DNA from: Methanoculleus formosensis
Lineage (GTDB): Archaea; Halobacteriota; Methanomicrobia; Methanomicrobiales; Methanoculleaceae
Length of the DNA stretch: 64,000 nt
Direction: 5' to 3'
Assembly: GCF_025384765.1 (NCBI RefSeq)
Contig: NZ_VHLL01000002.1
Coordinates: 496,001 to 560,000, forward strand
Under the pieces are notes generated by a model. It ran no database searches and was not told the DNA's origin. It was given only the letters and a program-made list of their open reading frames with translations. How positions within the stretch are numbered: position 1 is the stretch's first letter; every line of letters begins with the position of its first letter. Position numbers and translations under genes: made by a program. Shown here piece by piece: positions 23,864-32,322 of this stretch.

Positions 23864-26200
23864 CTAATGGTTCCGCCCGGACGACGGCACGATCCGGACG
23901 TTCATCTTCTCCGAGCCGATGATCAGGATTCCCTCCCCCGGCTGGAAGTTGAGGAGATCCTTCTCGCTCACCTCGAAGAACTTGGCGTTCTCCTGGGCCT
24001 GCTTCTTGTTCTCGGAGCGCATGCAGAACTTCACGGCGATGTTTGCCAGGATCTCCTCGTTGAAGTGCGCGATCAGCTGCGACGCGAGGATCAGCGAGAC
24101 CCCGAACTTCCGCATCTCGGTCGCGTACTTGTTCAAGACCGCCTTGATCGAGGTCTTCGAACCGCTCTTCTGGCTCACCAGGAGTTTTGCCTCGTCGACG
24201 ATGACAAAGAGCCGGAACTTCGCCCGCTCATCCCCCGTTCCCCGCGGTATCTCGCCCGTCGCCTGGAGGGTGTAGTAGATCCGCCGGAGGAAGAGGTCCG
24301 CAAAGAGGTAGCGCAGGTTCTCCGGGAGGGCGTTTAAGTTGATATGGGTGATCCCGCCGGAGAGGATCGTCGGGATAGAGATCTTCTCCTCCCCCGAGAA
24401 GAGCTTGTAGTCAAAGATGTCCTCGAGATAGGCCGGGATCGCCTCGTCCTCGCAGTTCATGATCTCGCCCTCGATGTCGTCGAAGTCGAGCACCCGCGTC
24501 CAGGTCTCGGTCTTCCCCGTGATCCCGGACATCCGGTAGCAGTCCTTGATGATGTTCTTGATCTTCCTCCTCTGCTGGATGCCGAGCGTGGGGAAGTTGA
24601 TCGAGATGGCGTCGACGAAGTCCGAGGTCGCCCGGAGCGGGGTGATCTCGTCGATATCGGGGTCGAGTTCCAGCGGGTTGAAGTAGTACTCCCCGCCCTC
24701 GCGGATCTTATACGACCGGATATCCCCACCGGTCGCGGCCATGTCCCCGTGGAAGTCGATCAGGACGACCGGCATCGCCTGCGCCGCGAGTTCAGAGGCG
24801 ATGCACCGGATCGTCTCGGTCTTGCCGGCACCCGAACCGCCGAGGATGATCATGTGGCCGTTGTTGAGCTGCCCCGGAGACCAGTTGACCCGCTGCCCGT
24901 CCTGCGCATGCCCGAGGAAGATGTCGAGCCCCCCGGACCGGGGAGCCACGGCCGGGACGGGAGAGCGGCGTTTTTCAGCGGCGGGGCCCGGGGAGGACGG
25001 GGCGGCACGCCGGGGTGCGGGCGGCGGCGCGATCGGCTCCTCCATCTCCTCCTCGTCTTCTTCGTCGTCTTCCCCCTCCTCGTCGGGGAAGTCGAGTTCC
25101 TCCCACTCCTCTTCGGCAGGAGGAACGGGAGCCGGGATCTCCTCCTCTTCGGCCGGGGGTTTACAGACCGGGATCTCCTCCGTGACGGGAGAGAGATCCT
25201 CTGCCGGGGCGGAACGGTCGATGACGATCTTCTCGGCAACCTCGACCATCAGCACCCGCCCGAGATCGCGCAGGCGTGCATCGTAGAGGTTCCGGTCCCT
25301 GACGATGAACCGGGCGAGGTCGACCCCGTCCTCTTCGTGCACCCCTTCAAGGATGTAGATCGCGTCGCCGAGTTCCAGGAGCACCCTCGCGAGTTCGCGG
25401 CGGTGGGCCGGCAATGCGCGGATACGGTCGTAGTCCTCGCCGCAGGCAAGGTAACGGAGAACGGTGAACGTCGAGTAGAACGACTCGAGGAGCATGTCGT
25501 AATGCTCCCTGACCGCCGGATCGGTCCGCTCGAGCATCCCTTTGAGGATGTACGCGAACTCCGGCGGGAAGGTGTAGACGACGCCGTCGGCCCTTGCGCC
25601 GTCGAGGTCGTAGGCGTAGGCAAGAACCGCGCACCCGGAGGCCCTGAGGCAAGAGGCGAACCGTTCACACTCGAGAAAGAGGCCCGGACAGTTGTTGAGG
25701 AGGAAACTGATGAACATCTCTTCGGTGCGAGGGAGCGCGGACGGAAAGGTCTTGTTGACGAACGACCCCTTCACCGTCCCTGCGAGAAGGGCCGGGACGA
25801 CCTCATGGATCTCGCGGGCGAGGCCCTCGATATCCAACGCCCGGAGCCGTGCCTCCATCAGCGGCCGGGCTATCGCTTCGCCGGTAGCGTTCGCCGTCAG
25901 CACCGTCGTGCCGTTCCAGGAGGCGGACTCGATGAGGCCGACCTGCCTGAGCGCAAAGAGCGGTCCTGACGTGTAGGCATAGCAACTCTGTTCGACCACG
26001 CCTGCCCCTTCTCCCCGGGACGACGCGCTGTTCTGGGCGATGTAGATGTAGAGGAGCGTCTCGATGATGTCGCGAACCTCCTGCAGCCGGAAATCCCGCA
26101 GGTACCCGGCGACGGCGGGAGGAAATGACTCCATCAGGGCCGGAATCTCGGCATCCGCATAGCCCATGGCTTTGAGTGCTCTGGTAAGGTCTGTTGACAC
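23864..26200 (-). CDS. HerA/VirB4-like ATPase (DUF87-type) with N-terminal helical domain
   Basis: A 778-residue protein. Residues 1 to about 330 form a helical region that I do not recognise. An acidic Glu/Asp/Pro-rich linker follows (about 345-420). The C-terminal FtsK/HerA-type ATPase has Walker A GGSGAGKT near 455, Walker B LFVIVDEAK near 667, and a late SLILASQLIAHF sensor segment. HerA-class motors translocate DNA, often with a nuclease. GTG 26200 is preferred because GGTGA lies four bases ahead; ATG 26248 is in frame but has no ribosome site. A perfect hairpin precedes that ATG. No NurA gene is nearby, but a LigD end-processing domain follows. Confidence 0.8.
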   Translation of the reverse strand: MSTDLTRALKAMGYADAEIPALMESFPPAVAGYLRDFRLQEVRDIIETLLYIYIAQNSASSRGEGAGVVEQSCYAYTSGPLFALRQVGLIESASWNGTTVLTANATGEAIARPLMEARLRALDIEGLAREIHEVVPALLAGTVKGSFVNKTFPSALPRTEEMFISFLLNNCPGLFLECERFASCLRASGCAVLAYAYDLDGARADGVVYTFPPEFAYILKGMLERTDPAVREHYDMLLESFYSTFTVLRYLACGEDYDRIRALPAHRRELARVLLELGDAIYILEGVHEEDGVDLARFIVRDRNLYDARLRDLGRVLMVEVAEKIVIDRSAPAEDLSPVTEEIPVCKPPAEEEEIPAPVPPAEEEWEELDFPDEEGEDDEEDEEEMEEPIAPPPAPRRAAPSSPGPAAEKRRSPVPAVAPRSGGLDIFLGHAQDGQRVNWSPGQLNNGHMIILGGSGAGKTETIRCIASELAAQAMPVVLIDFHGDMAATGGDIRSYKIREGGEYYFNPLELDPDIDEITPLRATSDFVDAISINFPTLGIQQRRKIKNIIKDCYRMSGITGKTETWTRVLDFDDIEGEIMNCEDEAIPAYLEDIFDYKLFSGEEKISIPTILSGGITHINLNALPENLRYLFADLFLRRIYYTLQATGEIPRGTGDERAKFRLFVIVDEAKLLVSQKSGSKTSIKAVLNKYATEMRKFGVSLILASQLIAHFNEEILANIAVKFCMRSENKKQAQENAKFFEVSEKDLLNFQPGEGILIIGSEKMNVRIVPSSGRNH

Positions 26201-26545
26201 GGATTCACCAGCAGGTGGGTTCTTATCGTGGTGCACGGTACGCTGCATGATGCCGCTTCAGGCGAAGCGGCTGGTTGGTATAGTTTCGTTCTGCGACCTA
26301 TTAAATATAGGCAGTTTGGAGAAAATCGGCCGCATCCGGCAGAATGCTCCGGTACCGAGGAGGCACTCTTCATCATCATCCCGGGAGAGACGACTCTCGG
26401 TATCTGCCGGATCTCCCATCACCGATATCGGCTGGAGTCGCCCAGTCGACCCCGATACCCCACAACCAGCCGTAATCCTGGGTGAATTATACACGCATAA
26501 TTTTATATTATTAACTAGATATATTCCTGCCGAGGTGGGCACCCC
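26201..26545. other. Divergent promoter gap between HerA-like ATPase and histidine kinase
   Basis: Holds a TATA box for the leftward gene (CTATATTTAATAGG read on the minus strand, about 26299-26312), a leader hairpin at 26252-26271, and a TATA box for the rightward kinase (TTTTATATTATT, about 26500-26512). No gene is seen between. Confidence 0.55.
26252..26271 (-). promoter_or_regulatory. Leader hairpin of the HerA-like gene
   Basis: GCCGCTTC (26252-26259) and GAAGCGGC (26264-26271) form an 8-bp perfect stem with a 4-base loop. It lies between the predicted transcript start (about 26281) and the GTG start at 26200, directly before the in-frame ATG at 26248. Confidence 0.4.
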
Positions 26546-27982
26546 GTGACTACCCTTACCGAACACCAGCGAGTTGCCATCGTCATGGCGCTTCTCGCAA
26601 TATCGGTCTTCCTGGCCTACTACTTCCACGCCGTCCTGATGCTCGGGACCGTCTTTTCGCACTTCTTCTACATCCCGATCATCCTGACCGCGCTCTGGTG
26701 GGAGAAGCGGAGCATATTGGTCGCCGCCTTCCTCGGCGGGCTCATCGTCGTCAGCACTCTCCTCTACATGCCGGACCTCCTGACGCTGAACGATTACGGG
26801 CGCGCCCTGATGTTCATCGTCATCGCCTTCGTCGTCTCCTCCCTCTCCGAGCAGATCAAAGGGCGGGAGCGGGAGGTGAAGAGACAGAGAGACCTCATGC
26901 AACGCTACCTGGACGTGGCGGGCGTCCTCTTTGTCGTCATCGGCACCGACCGCACCATCCGGCTCATCAACCGTCACGGCTGCGAACTGCTCGGCTACCG
27001 GGAAGAGGAACTGCTCGGGAAGGACTGGTTCGATACGGTCGTTCCCGAAGCGCTCCGGGAGGCGCGGAGGCGGGTTTTCGACGAGGCGATAGCCCGGAAG
27101 GCCGCTCTCCCGGAACAGCGGGAGAAACCCGTCGTTACCCGGAGCGGCGACGAGCTGATCCTCGCATGGCAGGACACCGTGTTCACCGGCGACGACGGCC
27201 GGCCGGTCGGGCTGATAGGCTCGGGGGCCGATATCACCGACCGTATCCAGGCCGAAGAGGCGTTGCGGGAGTCCCACGACGAGGCGAACCTCTACCTCGA
27301 CATCATGACGCACGATATCAACAACGCGAACGCCGTCGCTCTCGGGTATGCCGACCTGCTCGCCGAGACACTCTCCGGGAGGGAGCGGGAGATGGTCCAG
27401 AGACTCAGGGCAGGCGTCGACCGGAGCATCGAGATCATCCAGAACGTCACGACGATCCGGCGGCTTCACTCCGAGGAGACGGCGGTGAAGCCCGTCGACC
27501 TCGATGCGATCGTCAGGGCCGAGATCGCCCACCATCCCGGCGCCCGAATCACCTACGAGGAGAGACCGATCCGGGTCATGGCCGACGACCTTCTCTCCGA
27601 AGTCTTTGCCAATCTCATCGGGAACGCGGAGAAGTTCGGGGACCCGGAGGTCGAGATCGCCGTCAGGGTCGAGGAACGCAACGATCTGGTCGAGGTCGAG
27701 GTCGAGGATACCGGGCCGGGGGTGGACGACGCGGTCAAGCCGGGCCTTTTCACCCGGTTTTCGCGGGGGACGAGCAGCAGGAGCGGCAAAGGGCTCGGCC
27801 TCTACATCACCCGGATGCTGGTGGAGAGGTACGGCGGCCAGGTATGGGTCGACGACCGGGTGCCGGGCCGCCCCGAATGCGGCGCGGCGTTCCGGTTCAC
27901 CCTTCTCCGGTGCGACCGACCGTGGGAGTCATCCCGCCCCCCTGCACCGGCAACCGGCCGGGTGGTCACCGCCAGACCCTGA
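26546..27982 (+). CDS. Membrane sensor histidine kinase with PAS domain
   Basis: A 478-residue kinase. Three to four membrane helices occupy about 10-100, a PAS domain about 118-235 (with LLGYREEELLGKDWF), then the H-box LDIMTHDINN with His256. The N-box FANLIGNAEKF (354-364), G1 EDTGPGV (387-393) and G2 GKGLGLYITRML form the ATP-binding domain. The H-box HDINN is the type common in methanogen kinases. No response regulator is adjacent, so its partner is elsewhere. The GTG start has GAGGTG ahead and a TATA box at about 26505. The last 17 bases overlap the convergent DUF2124 gene. Confidence 0.92.
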   Translation: MTTLTEHQRVAIVMALLAISVFLAYYFHAVLMLGTVFSHFFYIPIILTALWWEKRSILVAAFLGGLIVVSTLLYMPDLLTLNDYGRALMFIVIAFVVSSLSEQIKGREREVKRQRDLMQRYLDVAGVLFVVIGTDRTIRLINRHGCELLGYREEELLGKDWFDTVVPEALREARRRVFDEAIARKAALPEQREKPVVTRSGDELILAWQDTVFTGDDGRPVGLIGSGADITDRIQAEEALRESHDEANLYLDIMTHDINNANAVALGYADLLAETLSGREREMVQRLRAGVDRSIEIIQNVTTIRRLHSEETAVKPVDLDAIVRAEIAHHPGARITYEERPIRVMADDLLSEVFANLIGNAEKFGDPEVEIAVRVEERNDLVEVEVEDTGPGVDDAVKPGLFTRFSRGTSSRSGKGLGLYITRMLVERYGGQVWVDDRVPGRPECGAAFRFTLLRCDRPWESSRPPAPATGRVVTARP

Positions 27983-28448
27983 CCGGGTCGAGCGTGGCGT
28001 CGATGACCATCTCGAACGCGAAGGCATCAAGCCAGCCCATCTTCTCAAACATCTGCATGAAGCAGACGCCCACGACCTTCGCCCCGGGATGGGCGCCGAC
28101 GACCGCCTGCACCGCTTCCTTCGTGACCGGGACACCCGGCATCGCAAGCCCGCCCATCAGGACGATCACCTTCGGGTCGAGGCCGACCGCGTCGCCGGAG
28201 ACCTGCATCCCGACGCCCTCGACGGGGCGGATCGCCTTCGCCGCCGTCTCGTCCACGTAGGGCACGTAGACCTGCTCGAGGGAGAGGTCCCGAACGGCGA
28301 ACCCCAGGAGTTCGATGAAGGGGGTGCAGGTGCCGGGGCAGCCGTAATAGGTGACCTGGTCGCCGGGAGCGAGACCAACTTCTTTGAGGTAGGCCTTGAA
28401 CGGCCGGAGCATCCCGGGGACGCCGGAGAGTTCTTCTTTTGGTTCCAT
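27966..28448 (-). CDS. DUF2124-type methanogen protein
   Basis: A 160-residue soluble protein with GCPGTCTPFIELLGFAVRDL and KVIVLMGGLAMPGVP segments, which I associate with the DUF2124 family of uncharacterised methanogen proteins. The pattern of alternating strands and glycine loops suggests a Rossmann-like fold, and the two Cys in GCPGTC could bind a metal or cofactor. Function is not known. Upstream is the minus-strand gene at 28500; downstream it overlaps the histidine kinase tail to tail. Confidence 0.65.
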   Translation of the reverse strand: MEPKEELSGVPGMLRPFKAYLKEVGLAPGDQVTYYGCPGTCTPFIELLGFAVRDLSLEQVYVPYVDETAAKAIRPVEGVGMQVSGDAVGLDPKVIVLMGGLAMPGVPVTKEAVQAVVGAHPGAKVVGVCFMQMFEKMGWLDAFAFEMVIDATLDPVRVWR

Positions 28449-28499
28449 ATAAGTCCGGTTGTCCCCGGAGGGTATACCGGTTCCGGATGGGGCCAGTCT

Positions 28500-28847
28500 C
28501 TAGAGCACCCCGCATCCGGAGAGGTGGTAGAGCCTCCTTACCCGTTCTGCCGTCTCCTCTGAGACCGCTTCGCTGATGTGGGCGAGAACGGTATCGATAT
28601 CTTCCTCGGGCATACAACTGAGGCTTTCCCGGCCGGTAAGGATCTGGTCGACGAGGTACTCCCAGTCCTCGTCCGAGAGCCGGGCGACGCGCTCCGCAAA
28701 ATCCTCTTCGTCCGCGGAGATGTGGTTCGAGACCGGCGGGAGGATCGAGTGAAACTCGTGGCCGGATTCCGGGCAGAGGATGCCGCTGTACTCGGGGGCC
28801 AGTTTTCGGAGGATGGCAAAATCCTTCTCGTCAAGTTCACGTGCCAT
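28500..28847 (-). CDS. Conserved-looking acidic protein, function unknown
   Basis: A 115-residue acidic, mostly helical protein (ELDEKDFAILRKLAPEYSGI, SDEDWEYLVDQILTGRESL). I do not recognise a family. ATG 28847 starts a sensible protein; the frame is open far upstream but those residues are Arg/Pro/Ser-rich and opposite the prenyl synthase gene, so they are discarded. A His-rich SGHEFH..SNHIS stretch (about 29-45) might bind metal. Confidence 0.6.
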   Translation of the reverse strand: MARELDEKDFAILRKLAPEYSGILCPESGHEFHSILPPVSNHISADEEDFAERVARLSDEDWEYLVDQILTGRESLSCMPEEDIDTVLAHISEAVSEETAERVRRLYHLSGCGVL

Positions 28848-28995
28848 GGTTCTGTCCGTGTGTGGGAGAAGCTCTGGGGTAAAAACTGTTCGGCAGCCAC
28901 GACCCTGGGCGACCGTCTTCGCGTACGAACGGTTGTTACCACATGATCTCTCAAGAGAGGGTGGGACGGGACGGTATTTATCGTTGCGCCGGCCG

Positions 28996-29874
28996 TCATC
29001 CGGCCGCCACTTCCTCCCCCAGCGTGAGTCCCACGATATCCCTGACCACCTGCCCGAACGGCTCCCACGCTTCCGGGGGCACCCGGCACCGTCCGGCATC
29101 CGCAAGCCGGGCGGCCGCATCGCCCACCTCCCGCTCGAGCATCCACCCGAGCATCTGCCCCGTTCCGTTTCCCTCAGGAACGCACCGGAGGAGGAGCGCC
29201 TCCGACCCCGGCTGGCGGCGGGCGCCGCCACCGGTTGCGCGGAGATCCGCGATGTCGTCGGCGACCTGCATCGCCTTCCCGACGGCGAGACCGAACGCAC
29301 CGAACGCGGCGACGACCGCCTCCTCCTCCCCCGTCGCCATGGCCCCCCAGGCGGCCGCAAGCGAGAAGAGGCACCCCGTCTTTCTGGCGACGATCGCATC
29401 GTAGAGTTCGGCCGCCGGGAGATCCGGCACTCCGAGCATCTCCCAGGCCACGCCCCGGGCCATCCTCCGCTGGGCCGACGCGAGCATCGTCACGTACCCG
29501 GCACCGTAGGGGGCGGCGAGCGCGTAGGGGAGGGCGAGGATGCCGACGGCGTCGAGAACCGCCCGTCCGTCTCCCCGGGTGAGGTGGAGGGACGGTGCCC
29601 CGCGCCGGATAGCATCCCCGTCCAGCATATCGTCGAGGATGAGGCTTGCGGCGTGGGCGAACTCGACGGCGCAGGCGAGATCGAGCGCCTGGCGGGTGGG
29701 CGCCGAGGCAGGGGCGAGACCGGCGTGGACGTAGAGGAGGAGCCCCGCCCGCATCCGCTTTCCCCGGAGCAGGAGCGGGAGGACGCCGGGATCGATCCCG
29801 GAGGACGCCGTCTCCGCGATCCGGCGGTTGACTGCAGGGCGTATCCCCTCAAGAAATTCACGAAACGGAATCAT
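28996..29874 (-). CDS. Polyprenyl (isoprenyl diphosphate) synthase family protein
   Basis: A 292-residue all-alpha trans-prenyltransferase. The first Asp-rich motif is DDMLD (81-85) and the second ADDIAD (205-210), both needed to bind Mg-diphosphate. Such enzymes extend allylic diphosphates to geranylgeranyl or longer chains for archaeal lipids and quinone-like carriers. The first motif is short (DDxxD without the two-residue insertion) and lies in LILDDMLDGDAIRRG, which is family-typical. Chain length cannot be called with confidence. It diverges from the phosphotransferase gene at 29985. Confidence 0.85.
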   Translation of the reverse strand: MIPFREFLEGIRPAVNRRIAETASSGIDPGVLPLLLRGKRMRAGLLLYVHAGLAPASAPTRQALDLACAVEFAHAASLILDDMLDGDAIRRGAPSLHLTRGDGRAVLDAVGILALPYALAAPYGAGYVTMLASAQRRMARGVAWEMLGVPDLPAAELYDAIVARKTGCLFSLAAAWGAMATGEEEAVVAAFGAFGLAVGKAMQVADDIADLRATGGGARRQPGSEALLLRCVPEGNGTGQMLGWMLEREVGDAAARLADAGRCRVPPEAWEPFGQVVRDIVGLTLGEEVAAG

Positions 29875-29984
29875 GGCTCGTCACCCACGCCGGTGCACCC
29901 GGTTAAGATGTCCGGACAGTATAAAGGTGTGGGGGCGGGTGCCGGGAGCACCTTCATTACCCTGCAGACCCTCCCGACCTTCCG

Positions 29985-30926
29985 GTGGTACGGCAGTTGA
30001 AGGTAGAGAGGAGGGTAGGCCGCCTGGAGGGAGGCGATCCGTTCGGGGACTGGCTCGCGAGCGTCCTCGCCGACCGGTTGACCGGGTGGCGCGGCAAGAT
30101 CCGGGTCTACCGGGTGGAACCCGCATCGCACGTCGTCTGCCGGTATGAGTTTGGGACCGGACTCAGTGTAGTCGGCAAATTCTTCGGTGCGCCGACGGGT
30201 GCGAAGACCCGCTACAACGCGGATGCGGCGATGAAGAACGAGGTCCGCCGGCTCCGTCGCGCATCCTGCTGGATCCGCGTGCCCTGTGCCATCGCCACGA
30301 ACAGCCGGTTTCACTCGGTCCTCGTGACCGAACACGTCCCCGGCCCGACACTCCGCGAGCTCCTCGATGCGGGGGTATCCCTCTACGATCCCCTGACCGG
30401 CGTCGCGCACCTGCTCCGCCGGCTCCACGACGGCACGCGGACTTCCTGCAAGCGGGAGCGCGACTTCGCCTACTTTCACGCGCTGCTCGACCAGAACGCC
30501 CTTCCGGGTTCCCGGAGGGGAAAGTTCGACCGCCTGCTTGGGGAGTGGTGGCACAGCACGCGGCTCGATCGGGCGGGGTGCATGGTTCACGGCGACGCCA
30601 CGCCCGGCAACTACCTCTTCAACGGCGCTATCTGTGCCATCGACTTCGAAGGCGCCCGGAACCATACCCACCCGGTCCGCGACCTCGGGATCCTGGCCGC
30701 GGAACTCAAGACATCGCCTGGGATCGGCTCAAGGGCCGAGGACTACATCGGTCACCTGCTCTGGCATTACAGCCGGAGCGAGGAGGAGTTCCGACGCCAC
30801 ACCGCCGTCCTTCCCTTCTTCATGGCGCTCGGCCACCTCAGAATTGCCCGGCTGCCCTGGCGGGCGGCGGAACGCGACTGGCTTTTAGCGGAGGCGGAGG
30901 CGTGTCTTTGCGCGATCCACCGGTAG
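29985..30926 (+). CDS. Aminoglycoside phosphotransferase-family kinase
   Basis: A 313-residue protein-kinase-fold small-molecule kinase. The catalytic loop is MVHGDATPGNYLFN (HGDxxxxN) and the metal loop is IDFEGA. The N-lobe holds VVGKFFG with a likely ATP Lys. The real substrate is unlikely to be an antibiotic in a methanogen; sugars, amino alcohols or lipids are options. The start is GTG 29985 (TTG 29997 is an alternative); a TATA box, AGTATAAAGG, lies at about 29909-29918. The next gene starts inside its end, so the two form an operon. Confidence 0.82.
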   Translation: MVRQLKVERRVGRLEGGDPFGDWLASVLADRLTGWRGKIRVYRVEPASHVVCRYEFGTGLSVVGKFFGAPTGAKTRYNADAAMKNEVRRLRRASCWIRVPCAIATNSRFHSVLVTEHVPGPTLRELLDAGVSLYDPLTGVAHLLRRLHDGTRTSCKRERDFAYFHALLDQNALPGSRRGKFDRLLGEWWHSTRLDRAGCMVHGDATPGNYLFNGAICAIDFEGARNHTHPVRDLGILAAELKTSPGIGSRAEDYIGHLLWHYSRSEEEFRRHTAVLPFFMALGHLRIARLPWRAAERDWLLAEAEACLCAIHR

Positions 30927-31564
30927 AAGGGGTTCTCTTCGACTGCTACGGGACGCTCATCGATATCCTGACCGACGAGCGCGATATCAGGACCTACCGG
31001 TACCTCTCGTGGTGGCTGATCTACCAGGGGGTCAGGATAGCCCCACAGGATCTGCGGGACCTCTACACCGGCCGGGTGCGGGAGGCCCTCGACCGGACCG
31101 GGGGCCCCCACCCGGAGGTCCGGGTCGAGGAGGTCTTTGCCGGCATCTGCGCTGAACACAGCATCTGGGAGATCGATACCGCACGGCTCGGTGCCGAAAC
31201 CGCCCGGGCGTTCCGGGCCGCGTCGATCCGGCGTCTCGGTGTCATCGAAGCGAGCCGGAGGCTGCTTGACCTCTTCTCGACGAAGAAGACAGGGACCGTC
31301 TCGAACGGGCAGCGGGTCTTCTCGGAGCAGGAGATGCGGGCGTTCGGGCTCTACGATCGTCTCGACTTTGTCATCTTTTCCTCAGATCTTGGCTACCAGA
31401 AGCCGGACCCGCGGATATACGCGGCGGCCCTCGACCGGATGGGGCTCCAGGCCCCTGACGTCCTCTTCATCGGGGACAACCCCGAAAACGACGTCGACGC
31501 GCCCCGGGAGATTGGGATGCAGGCGCTGCACGTCGAGGAGGCGTGGAGGCGCTACGGGGTCTGA
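30902..31564 (+). CDS. HAD-superfamily hydrolase (IA type)
   Basis: A 220-residue HAD enzyme. Motif I is FDCYGTLID with the nucleophile Asp14; the usual second Asp is Tyr16, as in haloacid-dehalogenase-like members. Motif II Ser is in TVSNGQ, motif III Lys in YQKPDP, and motif IV is IGDNPENDV. It likely hydrolyses a small phosphorylated or halogenated compound. GTG 30902 has GGAGGC just upstream and overlaps the kinase gene by 25 bases, so kinase and hydrolase are co-translated and may act on related substrates (inference). Confidence 0.88.
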   Translation: MSLRDPPVEGVLFDCYGTLIDILTDERDIRTYRYLSWWLIYQGVRIAPQDLRDLYTGRVREALDRTGGPHPEVRVEEVFAGICAEHSIWEIDTARLGAETARAFRAASIRRLGVIEASRRLLDLFSTKKTGTVSNGQRVFSEQEMRAFGLYDRLDFVIFSSDLGYQKPDPRIYAAALDRMGLQAPDVLFIGDNPENDVDAPREIGMQALHVEEAWRRYGV

Positions 31565-31647
31565 TACAGCGGGCCCGGTGGATATATGGTGCCCGGCCCA
31601 CCACTCCTCTTCACGCAAGATCATGACGATGTTTCACAGTTGGAAGG

Positions 31648-32322
31648 GTGATCCCGGTTTTTGCGGATAATACCCCGTCCGGTGACTGGATCGGGGTCGA
31701 CCTGAACACCACCGATCATCTCGCCGTCGTGGCCCACCCGGCGAGCGGGGGCGTGGTGATGCTCGGTGAGTTCCCGGGTGACGCCGATCACCGGGAGCAG
31801 TGCGGCAGCGCCGGGAAGGGCAAAAAGCGCAGGGCTGAACGGGATCGCGAAAGCCGTATCCGGGGCGACCTGAACAGGAGGGTCGCAAGCGAGATTGTAA
31901 AGATGGCCCGGCAACTCCAGTGCGGCATCAAACTTGAAGACCTCGCCGGCGCAGGTTTTACCGGGCGAGAGAAGCCGGGCACCCCCCTCCCGTTCGCCCG
32001 GCGCGACGGATCGTTTTACCACCTCCAGAACCTTATCGAGAGGCGGGCTCACGACGCCGGAGTTCCGGTCGCCCTCGTGGATCCGGCGCTCACGTCCCGG
32101 CGCTGCAGCCGGTGCGGAAAGCGGGGCGCTCGCAAGGGCAAACGGTTCCTCTGCCCGCACTGCCTGTATACCGGTCATGCCGATGCAAACGCGGCGTTCA
32201 ACATAGCAGCGGCACGGGTCTCGCCAGGTTCCCCCGAGCGGCGACCGCCCGCCATCACCCCATCTGCGCCCGGATGTGCTGCACCGTCTCGGGATACCGC
32301 TTCTCGAGACGGTTCTTCTTGA
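31648..32322 (+). CDS. TnpB/IS605 OrfB-like protein reduced to RuvC and zinc-ribbon domains
   Basis: A 224-residue protein that matches only the C-terminal half of TnpB. All three RuvC acidic residues are present: Asp18 (WIGVDLN), Glu97 (IKLEDL) and Asp179 (HADANAAFN). The zinc ribbon uses Cys153, Cys156, Cys169 and Cys172. The 79- and 82-residue spacings resemble those of full TnpB, so the nuclease domain looks complete while about 170 N-terminal residues (WED/REC, RNA- and DNA-binding) are missing. The frame opens only at 31627. There is no partner tnpA or clear element ends. The last 68 bases overlap the convergent HEAT gene. It is either a decayed transposon gene or a domesticated mini-nuclease. 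Confidence 0.75.
   Translation: MIPVFADNTPSGDWIGVDLNTTDHLAVVAHPASGGVVMLGEFPGDADHREQCGSAGKGKKRRAERDRESRIRGDLNRRVASEIVKMARQLQCGIKLEDLAGAGFTGREKPGTPLPFARRDGSFYHLQNLIERRAHDAGVPVALVDPALTSRRCSRCGKRGARKGKRFLCPHCLYTGHADANAAFNIAAARVSPGSPERRPPAITPSAPGCAAPSRDTASRDGSS

Noticed and set aside
24344-25969. 541-codon plus frame opposite the HerA-like ATPase
   Set aside because: Antisense to a gene with intact Walker motifs; low-complexity charged composition.
29908-29996. Longer start for the phosphotransferase-family gene
   Set aside because: The frame is closed upstream of 29985 by a stop and the TATA box position fits a start at 29985-29997.
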